The notes under the pieces were generated by a model. The model was not told the DNA's origin. It saw only the letters and a list, made by a program, of their open reading frames with translations, and searched no databases. Positions 25,148 through 32,917 of a stretch of 64,000 nt of DNA are shown piece by piece. The DNA is from Novosphingobium endophyticum (GTDB lineage Bacteria; Pseudomonadota; Alphaproteobacteria; Sphingomonadales; Sphingomonadaceae), in NCBI RefSeq assembly GCF_014640675.1, contig NZ_BMHK01000016.1, forward strand, positions 29,830-93,829. Reading direction: 5' to 3'. The translations under genes and the position numbers were made by a program. Each line of letters opens with the position of its first letter. The first letter of the stretch is position 1.

Positions 25148-27022
25148 CTATTTTCCGACGCAGTCCGCCAACGCCCGCTTCTCGACCTGTTTTTCGATGA
25201 AGCTCACGATTCGCCGCAATGCCTTGCGCGCTTCGGGCAGCATGCCGAACAGCATCCAGTCGTGCGGCATGTCGTGCCACACCTCGCATTCGCATTCGCC
25301 GCCTGTTCCGCGAATCTTGGCGGCCACGCGCAGGGCGTCGTCGAGCAGGATCTCGATGCTGCCGACCTGGATGATGATCGGCGGCAGACTGGAGAGATCG
25401 GAGAACAGCGGCGATGCCAGTGGATGATCGACAGGCGTTTCATCGCCCAGGTAGACTTGGGTAATGAAACGGTTCTCGTCGTTCGGCAGTGTGGGGTCGT
25501 TCCAGCTGTTGTGTTGCCGCGACAGGCCGGCGTAACTGAGATCCGAGACCGGCGAGAGCAGGACACCCGCCAGCGGCAAGGGAAGCCCGGCATCGCGAAC
25601 CGACACGAGCGTGGACAGCGCCATGCCTCCCCCGGCGGAATCGCCCATGACGACGATCTTGTCGGCCCGCGTCCCCTGAGCCAGCAGGTAGCGGTAAGCC
25701 TCGATGCAATCGTTGAGCCCCTTTGGAAACCGGTACTCCGGCGCGAGGCGGTAGTGAACGAGCAGGACCCTTGCCCCAAGCTTGCGCGCCATCCGCGCAG
25801 CCATCAGGCGGTGGGCCTGGGTCGGGCGCATTATGAACCCGCCGCCGGGGAAGAACAGTACCGTGCAGCGAGTCTCTGCCCCCTCGATCGAGATGAACTC
25901 GCCGAAGGAATGATCGAACTCCACCGTTTCCACGCGCACGTCGCTGGCGAGTTCCGGGATGAACCGTTCGATCGCGGTGCGGGGGATTTCGATGTTCTTT
26001 GTGGGAATTTCGTACTTGATGGCCTGCGGCGTGCTCGAAAAGCGCTTAACCGTTGCCCGGAGCATCAGATTGACTACATGCGCCTGCCAGCTCGCGGCCG
26101 TCGAATCGGTGCGATGGGAGGTGGAAAAGCTGCGATATTCCGCATCCATCGCCTCGCCCACAGGGGCGATCGTCGCACGGGCCGCGTGTTCCACGGCCTC
26201 GAAGACCTGCCGGGACGCGGCGTTGGCCTCCCGCAGGGACGACTTGGACCAGCCAACCGCCCGGTTCAGGAATTCTGACGCATCGCGCGCATTGAAGAGC
26301 GACAGCGCGCCATCCAGGTTCGCGCGCATGACGTCGAGCATGCCATTGCGCAGCGCGGAATGGATCGCGCCGATCCCGCTCGTGATGGCCGTGGTCGATT
26401 CGAGGAGGACGGCTGCCGTTGCCGTGGCGTGGCGGGGTGCGGGGGATCCTATTTCGCGCACTTGATTGACGAAAATGTCGAAAAGGGCACGATAGTCGTC
26501 TTCGACGTCTTCGCCGAAGACCGGATCTCCTGATGCCAGGCCGGTTTCGTAGATGGTTCGCCAGTCTTCGGTGCGGAGCGCGTTTTTGGCGACCGCGAAG
26601 AGCTTGTGCTCCTCGTGCCGGAAATGAGCCAGCAGGTGGTCGGAATATTCATGCAGCGCGTGAACCACCAGGTGATCGGTGCTCCACGTACCTTCGGTGG
26701 TGCGCGAAAGCTCATCGAGAATGCGATTGCCTTCCTGGCGCAGTTTCTCGTGCTCCAGGTCCGTCATGCCAACCAGTTCGGCCGCCTCGGGATCACGCAT
26801 GCGGATCAGGTCTATCAACTGATCCTCGCGGGCATGGTGACGTTCGTCCACGAAGTCCACCATGTACTGGAAAACGCTTCGGGCGATCTCGAGGTCGCAA
26901 GACGTCGCGGCAGTGAGGCCATCGAGCCGTTCGGTCAGCAGGTTCATCAGTTGCGACGCCCGGCGATGATCGCGGCAAAGCGCATCCAACGCCAGTTCCG
27001 ACGCCTTGTTTGAAGATCCCAT
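25148..27022 (-). CDS. Hemerythrin–phasin–alpha/beta hydrolase fusion protein
   Basis: A 624-residue protein with three parts. Residues about 10-170 form a hemerythrin (HHE) domain with H19, 'HHAREDQ' (H62, E66), H91 and 'HFRHEEHKLF' (H136, E137), the di-iron ligand pattern. Residues about 225-320 are phasin-like: 'MRANLDGALSLFNARD', then 'ASEFLNRAVGWSKSSLREA', then 'VEHAARATIAPV'. Residues about 350-615 are a hormone-sensitive-lipase-type hydrolase with nucleophile 'GDSAGGG', an Asp in 'EILLDDAL' and His in 'HDMPHDWM'. The oxyanion motif reads 'FFPGGGF' instead of HGGGF. A separate phasin gene lies upstream on the same strand. I infer a granule- or droplet-bound esterase with an oxygen- or redox-sensing domain. 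ATG 27022 was chosen over an upstream TTG. Confidence 0.85.
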   Translation of the reverse strand: MGSSNKASELALDALCRDHRRASQLMNLLTERLDGLTAATSCDLEIARSVFQYMVDFVDERHHAREDQLIDLIRMRDPEAAELVGMTDLEHEKLRQEGNRILDELSRTTEGTWSTDHLVVHALHEYSDHLLAHFRHEEHKLFAVAKNALRTEDWRTIYETGLASGDPVFGEDVEDDYRALFDIFVNQVREIGSPAPRHATATAAVLLESTTAITSGIGAIHSALRNGMLDVMRANLDGALSLFNARDASEFLNRAVGWSKSSLREANAASRQVFEAVEHAARATIAPVGEAMDAEYRSFSTSHRTDSTAASWQAHVVNLMLRATVKRFSSTPQAIKYEIPTKNIEIPRTAIERFIPELASDVRVETVEFDHSFGEFISIEGAETRCTVLFFPGGGFIMRPTQAHRLMAARMARKLGARVLLVHYRLAPEYRFPKGLNDCIEAYRYLLAQGTRADKIVVMGDSAGGGMALSTLVSVRDAGLPLPLAGVLLSPVSDLSYAGLSRQHNSWNDPTLPNDENRFITQVYLGDETPVDHPLASPLFSDLSSLPPIIIQVGSIEILLDDALRVAAKIRGTGGECECEVWHDMPHDWMLFGMLPEARKALRRIVSFIEKQVEKRALADCVGK

Positions 27023-27241
27023 CAGGTGTTCACTCGCGCCATACTGCGGCAAGTCGTGGTAAACGGAAGGGCTTGTCAAGTTGTGGTTTGCTTGTTCCAA
27101 TTGCAATTCCAACCGTTTGTTTATGATTTACGCGACCGGTCCCCTTCATGCAGGGTCAACCAGCCATAGTAAAGCCGGCGGCTTGCACTTGATCCGGAAA
27201 AAAGGGGGGGCGCCAGGGGCGGGGTGCGGCCTGCCGCCGGG

Positions 27242-27262
27242 CCGGCGCGGGCCCCGCGCCGG
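27242..27262. repeat. GC-rich inverted repeat
   Basis: Ten-base arms CCGGCGCGGG and CCCGCGCCGG separated by a single base, so the RNA would form a tight, very stable hairpin. No T-run follows directly on either strand, so it is not a standard terminator. It may be an attenuator or RNA-stability element in the leader of the downstream minus-strand fusion gene. Confidence 0.5.
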
Positions 27263-27353
27263 GGAGGCGGTACTGATCGTTTGGTGTTGTGAGCGGTTGA
27301 GCCAGGCCGCAGCGTGGTATTGGCACAGGGGTGCCAGAAGGCTCGGCCGAAAC

Positions 27354-27380
27354 AAAAACAGCCGACCCAAGGGCCGACTG
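27354..27380 (-). terminator. Rho-independent terminator after the phasin gene
   Basis: On the minus strand CAGTCGGCC and GGTCGGCTG pair (nine pairs, two of them G-T) around a CTTG loop and are followed by TTTTTG. It lies about 25 bases past the phasin stop. It separates the phasin transcript from the hydrolase fusion gene downstream, although both genes read the same way. Confidence 0.85.
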
Positions 27381-27403
27381 TCTTGTTTTCAGTGCCTGCA
27401 GGG

Positions 27404-27844
27404 TCAGGCGGCCTTGCGGAACAGATCAAGGTTTGCCTTGACGCGATCCTTGATCATGGGAGCGAGCTTGCCCGAGAACAATCCGCGCAGCGCTTCGCGG
27501 TTGCGCTTGTTGGCGGCCTGAACCGATTCGAGCTTGCGTGCGGCCTGCTCACCCTGGAGGCGGATGAATTCCGGCATCGACTTTACCTTCGACAGAGCAT
27601 TGGCATCGTCAGCCAGCGCGACAACGGCCTTGCGGCCATCGGCGACGTAAGCAGCGCCGATTTCCTTGATGCCGCCCGACAGGATCTTGCCCGATTGGAC
27701 GACTACCTCGGTGTTGGCCTTGATCACGTCGTTAGCCTTGGCGCTGGCAGCCTTGGCTTTGCCGGTTGCTTCTTTCACTTTGGTTTGGGCCTCGGCCAGC
27801 TTGGCGCGCAGATCCGAAGCGGTTTTGCTCTTCTTGGTGGTCAC
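27404..27844 (-). CDS. Phasin-family protein
   Basis: A 146-residue, Ala/Lys-rich, mostly helical protein with no cysteine or tryptophan. The N-terminal 45 residues resemble a coiled coil ('LRAKLAEAQTKVKEATGKAKAAS'), and the rest has the phasin pattern 'SMPEFIRLQGEQAARKLESV' with 'KLAPMIKDRVKANLDLF'. Phasins coat polyhydroxyalkanoate granules, control their size and bind synthase or DNA. No PHA synthase is visible in the window, so the coated body could be PHA or neutral lipid. It is a single-gene transcript ended by a terminator and lies upstream of a hydrolase with its own phasin domain. Confidence 0.85.
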   Translation of the reverse strand: MTTKKSKTASDLRAKLAEAQTKVKEATGKAKAASAKANDVIKANTEVVVQSGKILSGGIKEIGAAYVADGRKAVVALADDANALSKVKSMPEFIRLQGEQAARKLESVQAANKRNREALRGLFSGKLAPMIKDRVKANLDLFRKAA

Positions 27845-28070
27845 GATACGGTTCCTTTTCTCTTCCAGTCCAGATAGCGTTCTTCGCGAGGGAGGAGTGA
27901 TTCCGCTCTCGGGTTATGCTGCACTGCAACATAGACGAATCGGACTGGCTTGCAAGAGAAATTGTGCAGCGCAGCATAGAGGTGCATTTGGCGGGCAAAA
28001 TGGCTCCGCGAACGGGCGTGCGTAGACAAGGCGATGGCCGCGAAAATTGGGCGGATAGGAAAGGACGAAA

Positions 28071-28826
28071 ATGACGCGTTCGCTAAACGGTAAGGTCGCG
28101 GTGGTGACGGGGGCGGGGTCGGGTATCGGCAGGGCGATCGCGATTCGTCTGGCCGAGGATAAGGCCGGAATCGCGGTGTGGGACATCAATGGGGAAGCCG
28201 CGAAGGAAACCGCCGCGATGATTCGCGAGCAGGGCGGAACCGCCCTGGCCCAGACTCTCGACTGTTCGGACAAGGACGCGATCTCGCGCGAGGCGGAGAT
28301 TACACGGCGGGAACTCGGAACGCCGGCCATCCTCGTCAACAATGCCGGCATCGGGCCGTTCCGTAAATTTCTGGAGACCGACGATGACCTGTTTGACCAG
28401 ATCATCCGGATCAACCAGCGCGGCCCCTGGCTGATGACCAAGGAGTTTCTCCCGGCCATGCTGGAAGCGGGGTGGGGACGAGTGATCAATATCACTTCGT
28501 CTTCGGTTCAGTCCGGTTCGCCCGCGCAGAGCGCCTACGTGTCGTCCAAGGGCGGGCTGCTCGGCATGACCAAGGCGCTGGCGCTGGAATTCGCGGCGAG
28601 CGGAGTGACCTTCAACGTGATTCCGCCCGGTGCGATCGACACTCCCATGTTGCGCAAGGAAGTGCCGATCGACATGGAAGTCTATGCCCGGACGTTGCCG
28701 ATGAAGCGGCTTGGCAAGCCTGAAGACATCGCGGGTGCGGCGGCTTATCTTGCTTCGGAAGAGGCCGGTTACGTCACCGGCCAGACCATCAGCACCAATG
28801 GTGGCCGCTACATGGGATCGCACTGA
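28071..28826 (+). CDS. Short-chain dehydrogenase/reductase
   Basis: A 251-residue classical SDR. 'VVTGAGSGIGRAIAIRL' is the dinucleotide motif, 'LVNNAGIGPF' the NNAG motif, and the catalytic residues lie in 'NITSSSVQSG' (Ser) and 'AYVSSKGGLLGM' (Tyr, Lys). The acidic 'WDIN' after the second strand (D at the end of beta-2) favours NAD(H) over NADP(H). Substrate is unknown; neighbours of the CMD-like and storage-lipid type suggest a hydroxyacyl or small alcohol. It is convergent with the small gene downstream, 24 bases away. Confidence 0.9.
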   Translation: MTRSLNGKVAVVTGAGSGIGRAIAIRLAEDKAGIAVWDINGEAAKETAAMIREQGGTALAQTLDCSDKDAISREAEITRRELGTPAILVNNAGIGPFRKFLETDDDLFDQIIRINQRGPWLMTKEFLPAMLEAGWGRVINITSSSVQSGSPAQSAYVSSKGGLLGMTKALALEFAASGVTFNVIPPGAIDTPMLRKEVPIDMEVYARTLPMKRLGKPEDIAGAAAYLASEEAGYVTGQTISTNGGRYMGSH

Positions 28827-28850
28827 GTCCGAATGTCGGGAGGGGCCGGG

Positions 28851-29159
28851 TCAGGCGACCCGCTGCCCTTTCAGTGGCATCTCGCCGAACATGCCGGCCT
28901 TGATGAAGCCGACCAGGCTGTCGCCTTCGATGATGACCTCGCAATCGACCTTCATTTTCATCGGGCTGGTAACCTGCATCTCACAGAGCAGCATGTTGGC
29001 GTCGATCGTGCCTTCGGGAATCTCCACCGTGCCCAGCATCTCGTTGCTGAGAGATCCGGTGAAGGTCTCACCGTCCTGCGAAGGAACCACGACAAGGGTT
29101 CCCGTTTTCGCGCCCATCGGCGTCTTGAGCGTGCATTCATAGGTTCCAGCAAGCGACAT
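28851..29159 (-). CDS. Small beta-rich protein, unknown function
   Basis: A 102-residue soluble protein with a repeating beta-strand pattern: 'LAGTYECTLKTPMGAKTGTLVVV', 'GETFTGSLSNEMLGTVEIPEG', 'MKMKVDCEVIIEGDSLVGFIKA'. It has three Cys and no signal peptide. The alternation recalls a small lipocalin-like or hot-barrel sheet, but I do not recognise a named family. It lies 54 bases downstream of the CMD-like gene on the same strand, so the two are likely co-transcribed. Confidence 0.75.
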   Translation of the reverse strand: MSLAGTYECTLKTPMGAKTGTLVVVPSQDGETFTGSLSNEMLGTVEIPEGTIDANMLLCEMQVTSPMKMKVDCEVIIEGDSLVGFIKAGMFGEMPLKGQRVA

Positions 29160-29213
29160 TGCCTGAATATTCCTTTTCCTGGGTCGGCCGGAGCCGTGTT
29201 TTGAGTCTACGGC

Positions 29214-29867
29214 CTAGCGGCTGGCTAGCAGCTCTTCGGCAAAAACCTGCTGACCGTCTTCCGGAGCGACGCCGATGCTGTTCAGGATCCATGCCAGCAT
29301 GGCATAGCTTCCCATGAAAAACAGCAATTCTAGCAACGTCTGTTCGTTATGGGTTGAGGCAAGGGCGTTCCAGGTCACGTCGTCAATGTGACCGGTTTCC
29401 TTCAGCTGGTCCACGGCCCGGATGGCATGGGCTTGCTCATCCGTCCAGATCGGATCCTCGGCGCCTCGCTTGACCGCTTCGATGTGCTCGCGCGTGAGGA
29501 TCCCCGCACCTTCCGATTGCTGCACCTTGCCGCTTCTGTACGCCTCGACATATTCGGGGTCGATCTTCTGCCCGAACAGGCTGAACTCAACATGCTGCGA
29601 CCACTCGTAAGGCGAGCGATAAAGATAGGCCAGGCGAAGAATAACGATTTCGCGCAGAGCAGGGTCGACTTTCGATTTCATGAGAAGGCGGCCGCTGAAC
29701 TTGAAGAACGACGTCCCCAACTTCGGATGGCGAGCCAGTGTCAGGAATACGTTTGATTTCGATCCATTCTCGTAGGCTTCCGGCCCTTCAAACAAGGTGA
29801 ACATCGTTCTGACCTCGTGGTCCCATTGTTCGCGGGGTAAAGGGGGGATGCGGCCTACTTCAGGCAT
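29214..29867 (-). CDS. Carboxymuconolactone decarboxylase-family protein
   Basis: A 217-residue all-helical protein of the CMD/AhpD fold. The core motif is 'LREIVILRLAYLYRSPYEWSQHVEF', the version with E-W-x-Q-H instead of the Cys-x-x-Cys of AhpD peroxidase reductases. I chose ATG 29867 with GGAG nine bases upstream. Related proteins occur beside aromatic and steroid catabolic genes, often without known activity. Function here is uncertain; it precedes the small beta-rich protein gene on the same strand and is divergent from the LipQ-like hydrolase. Confidence 0.85.
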   Translation of the reverse strand: MPEVGRIPPLPREQWDHEVRTMFTLFEGPEAYENGSKSNVFLTLARHPKLGTSFFKFSGRLLMKSKVDPALREIVILRLAYLYRSPYEWSQHVEFSLFGQKIDPEYVEAYRSGKVQQSEGAGILTREHIEAVKRGAEDPIWTDEQAHAIRAVDQLKETGHIDDVTWNALASTHNEQTLLELLFFMGSYAMLAWILNSIGVAPEDGQQVFAEELLASR

Positions 29868-30020
29868 CAGTTCGTTCTCCCAACAGTCAATTATTATGAG
29901 GCATGATATAATGCTTGCAAGATCAGGCAAGCGATACATGGCGTGGAATGCAGAATCTCGGGGCCGCACGGGGCGCCGTGTCCGTCGTCGCCCGTTCTCC
30001 CGCAATGAAGGATTGAGTCC

Positions 30021-31190
30021 ATGACCTGGATAGCGTTGGCCTTGCTTGTTTTTGCCGTAGCGGGAAGCCTCTCCGCGACGCCGGACAGGCTTCCTGCCGT
30101 CCTGCTCGGCTTCTATTGGTTGGCCTCGTTGATGGGGCAGCTTTTCGCCTTGCCACTATGCCTGTTGGCTTTGGTCTGCGCGATGTTCGCGCAAGGATGG
30201 GGGATTGGCGTGGCCTTGCTGGCGGCAACGGGGTTCGGGTGCATCCATTGGCGCAACCGCCGCGCCGCGCGGCTGCTGCTCGATGTCGTCGAGGAGACGG
30301 AACTGAAACTGCCGCTTCACGCCGGTCTGACGCCGTTCGCGACGGGAAAGCGGAAGACCACGCGGCTTCGAGGCATCTCCTATGGCCCCGGCGGAAAGCG
30401 AAACCTGCTCGACGTGGTCCAGCCTCGCAAGCCGCGGGACGAACCCGCCCCAATCCTGATCCATTTCCATGGCGGCGCCTGGACCGTGGGAGACCGTGAC
30501 CAGCAGGCAAAGCCGCTGATTCATCATATGGCGGCGCGCGGCTGGGTGTGTTTCGATGCAACCTACAGTCTTGGTCCGGCCAGCCGGGGGCCGGACTGGA
30601 TCGTCGACGCGTTGAGGGCGATTGCCTGGGTGCGCGCCCATGCGGCCGAATATGGCGGCGACCCGCCGCGTATTGCGCTGACCGGCGAGTCAGCGGGGGC
30701 CCATCTTGCCGCGCTTGCCGCGCTCGCCCACGACGATCCGCTCTTGAAGCCCGGATTCGAGGCGGCGGACTGTTCGGTTCGGGCGGCAGTGCCGCTCTAT
30801 GGCCGCTACGACCTGCTCGACCGCGATCACACGCTCAAGCGCAACCACGCAGCGGTGATCGACAAGTACATGGCCACCAAGGTCATGCCGGGCCCGGTCC
30901 ACGACTGCCGGGACTTGTGGCACGCGCTCAGCCCTCTGGATCGGGTGCGGCCCGACGCTCCGCCCATGCTGATCGCGCATGGGACGGCGGACACCATGCT
31001 GCCCTGGCAGGACGCGCGGACTTTTGCCGATGCCCTGCGGCAAGTATCGCAGGCGCCCGTTCGCTTCTGTGCTCTGCCATATATCCAACATGGCTGGGAT
31101 TCGGCGGTTTCGGCGCTGACCTGGGGACATGTTCGCGCGGTCGCCGCATTCCTCGCCCCGCTGGAGAATGCGGGACGGGAGCGCGGTTGA
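30021..31190 (+). CDS. Membrane-anchored alpha/beta hydrolase, LipQ-like carboxylesterase
   Basis: A 389-residue protein. Residues 1-75 hold about three hydrophobic helices, anchoring it in the inner membrane. The hydrolase domain follows, with oxyanion motif 'HFHGGAWTVGDRDQQ', nucleophile 'LTGESAGAHLAAL', and 'LIAHGTADTML' and 'PYIQHGW' for the Asp and His of the triad. The combination of membrane N-terminus and HGGAW hydrolase next to a wax ester synthase/DGAT resembles mycobacterial LipQ (Rv2485c), which sits beside Rv2484c. The likely role is turnover of membrane or storage acylglycerols. It faces the WS/DGAT gene tail to tail, 20 bases apart. Confidence 0.85.
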   Translation: MTWIALALLVFAVAGSLSATPDRLPAVLLGFYWLASLMGQLFALPLCLLALVCAMFAQGWGIGVALLAATGFGCIHWRNRRAARLLLDVVEETELKLPLHAGLTPFATGKRKTTRLRGISYGPGGKRNLLDVVQPRKPRDEPAPILIHFHGGAWTVGDRDQQAKPLIHHMAARGWVCFDATYSLGPASRGPDWIVDALRAIAWVRAHAAEYGGDPPRIALTGESAGAHLAALAALAHDDPLLKPGFEAADCSVRAAVPLYGRYDLLDRDHTLKRNHAAVIDKYMATKVMPGPVHDCRDLWHALSPLDRVRPDAPPMLIAHGTADTMLPWQDARTFADALRQVSQAPVRFCALPYIQHGWDSAVSALTWGHVRAVAAFLAPLENAGRERG

Positions 31191-31210
31191 GGATTGTCGC
31201 GTATTCCTGC

Positions 31211-32761
31211 CTAGGCAGGGCGCGGCGACTTCGCGCTGGCCCTTGGCTTGCGGTTGGCCGCGCTCTTCGCGGTGCGCGGAGGTGACGCCTCGCGCTTCTT
31301 TGCGGCAGCCTTGGGTTTGCGTGCCGTCGGCGCGGGCGCTTTGCCACGTTCCGCGACGGCCGCAGCCAGCTCTTCGTAGGATTCCTGTATGCATTGCCCA
31401 TAGAATTCGGAATCGGGCATCAACTCACGGCAGGCGCTGAATCCGATGGACAGAATCCCTGAAAGGCTGGTGATCGCGTGGATCAGGCCGATGCCGTCCG
31501 CGCTCGGCCCGGCGGCGAAACCGGCCACATAGCGCGCACCGAGCAACGATTTGGGCTCCATCGGGCCCGGAACATTGGTTATCACGGCGTTCGACATGAT
31601 CATCAGGTCGTTGGCCGGCAGTGTCATCATGGTGCGCATGGCAAGGCCAATGAGCATGCCCGGCATGGCGGCCGTCGTCTTGGCCAGCGTTCGCGCATCG
31701 ACTGCCTTGTTGTAGGCCTTGACCTCGCGCATGACCGCGCCCACCGCCTCGACGCGTGCAACGGGGTCGGCGATGTCGGTATGGGCCGGTATGAACGAGA
31801 AGCTTAGCTGGTTGCCCCCGGTCCCCTCCTGATCCTGCGTGCGCATGGAGATAGGAACCGTGACGACCAGCGAGGTGTCGGGCAGCTCACCTTTGTCGGT
31901 GAGGTAGCGGCGCAGTGCGCCGCCGACGATTCCAACCACAACGTCGTTGACCGTTGCCCCCGGGATGGCGTTCTTGATCCGGCGGATATCCTCGAACGCG
32001 AAGCTTCGGCCGTCGATCACCTTGTGGGGCGTGACCGGGCTGTTGAAGCGGGTTTTCGGTGCCTTCACCTTGGCCGGCTTGATGATCTCTCCCGAATTCA
32101 TCTTCCGTCGGTCGCTGGCGATCGTGGGGAGGTTGCGCAAAAGCGCGTTGGCCAGCTTCATCGGGCTGGAAAAACTGGAGCCGATGGCCTGGCGCAGCAA
32201 AGTGGCCTGGTCGGGCACGGGCTCTGCCTCCCATGGCTCGGTCGGCATCTTCGCCTGGGCGATGCTTTCGTCTTCGAGCAGCGCGGTCACCATCTCCATG
32301 CCCGATATGCCGTCCACCGCTGAATGATGCATCTTGAACAGGAGGGCGAAGGTTCCCTTCGGGACGTCGTCCATGTTGTCGAGCCCCTCGACGACCCAGG
32401 CTTCCCAGAGCGGTCGCGACATGTCGATTGGCAGCGACATGATCCGGTTGGCTGTCGTCAGGAACTGGCGCCGCGTGCCGGGACGGGGCAGGGCGGCTTG
32501 CCGGACGTGGAATTCGAGATCGAAGGAATCGTCGTTGATCCAATAGGGGTAATCAAGGTCCATCGGAACGCGCACCAGCTTTTCGCGAAAGCCGCGCGCG
32601 AGCGGGATTCTGCGCCGGAAAAGGTCGACTATGGATTCGAATGTCACCGGCTCTTCGGCGGTCGAAGGATCGAAGAGAAAGATCATCCCTATATGCTGCG
32701 TATTGCGCGAAGGTTGTTCAGTCAGCACGAAAAGTGCGTCGGCCATTTCGAGTTGCCTCAT
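31211..32761 (-). CDS. Wax ester synthase/acyl-CoA:diacylglycerol acyltransferase (WS/DGAT)
   Basis: A 516-residue bifunctional acyltransferase. The catalytic motif 'HHSAVDG' is at 145-151 in 'LLFKMHHSAVDGISGM', and the family's second block 'NDVVVGIVGGALRRYL' and 'NVPGP' with 'ITSLSGILSIGF' are present. It makes triacylglycerol from diacylglycerol or wax esters from fatty alcohols. The last about 45 residues, after the family fold ends, are a Pro/Ala/Lys/Arg tail ('ARKPKAAAKKREASPP' and more) of high positive charge. This tail is unusual. Its promoter lies in the 156 bases shared divergently with the HAD-PlsC gene. Start ATG 32761; ATG 32746 also possible. Confidence 0.93.
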   Translation of the reverse strand: MRQLEMADALFVLTEQPSRNTQHIGMIFLFDPSTAEEPVTFESIVDLFRRRIPLARGFREKLVRVPMDLDYPYWINDDSFDLEFHVRQAALPRPGTRRQFLTTANRIMSLPIDMSRPLWEAWVVEGLDNMDDVPKGTFALLFKMHHSAVDGISGMEMVTALLEDESIAQAKMPTEPWEAEPVPDQATLLRQAIGSSFSSPMKLANALLRNLPTIASDRRKMNSGEIIKPAKVKAPKTRFNSPVTPHKVIDGRSFAFEDIRRIKNAIPGATVNDVVVGIVGGALRRYLTDKGELPDTSLVVTVPISMRTQDQEGTGGNQLSFSFIPAHTDIADPVARVEAVGAVMREVKAYNKAVDARTLAKTTAAMPGMLIGLAMRTMMTLPANDLMIMSNAVITNVPGPMEPKSLLGARYVAGFAAGPSADGIGLIHAITSLSGILSIGFSACRELMPDSEFYGQCIQESYEELAAAVAERGKAPAPTARKPKAAAKKREASPPRTAKSAANRKPRASAKSPRPA

Positions 32762-32917
32762 GAACTCCAGTCCCTCCCTGTTCGCGCAAAAGTCGGATCG
32801 ATTCGACTATCGACCGCGATCCGCGGCATTGCCAAGATGACGAATGCCATCTGGCGAGCTTTCATTCTATAGGGTACCGAGGTTTCAATTCATAGCATGA
32901 CAACGGGGACATAGATC

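Larger units (their letters stand above)
27023..27403. other. Intergenic region with GC-rich inverted repeat and terminator
   Basis: About 380 bases between the fusion-protein gene and the phasin gene. It contains, in minus-strand order, a rho-independent terminator just after the phasin, a GC-rich perfect inverted repeat CCGGCGCGGG/CCCGCGCCGG at 27242-27262, and an AT-richer stretch at about 27080-27200 that could carry the promoter of the fusion gene. I see no convincing gene here. Confidence 0.6.
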
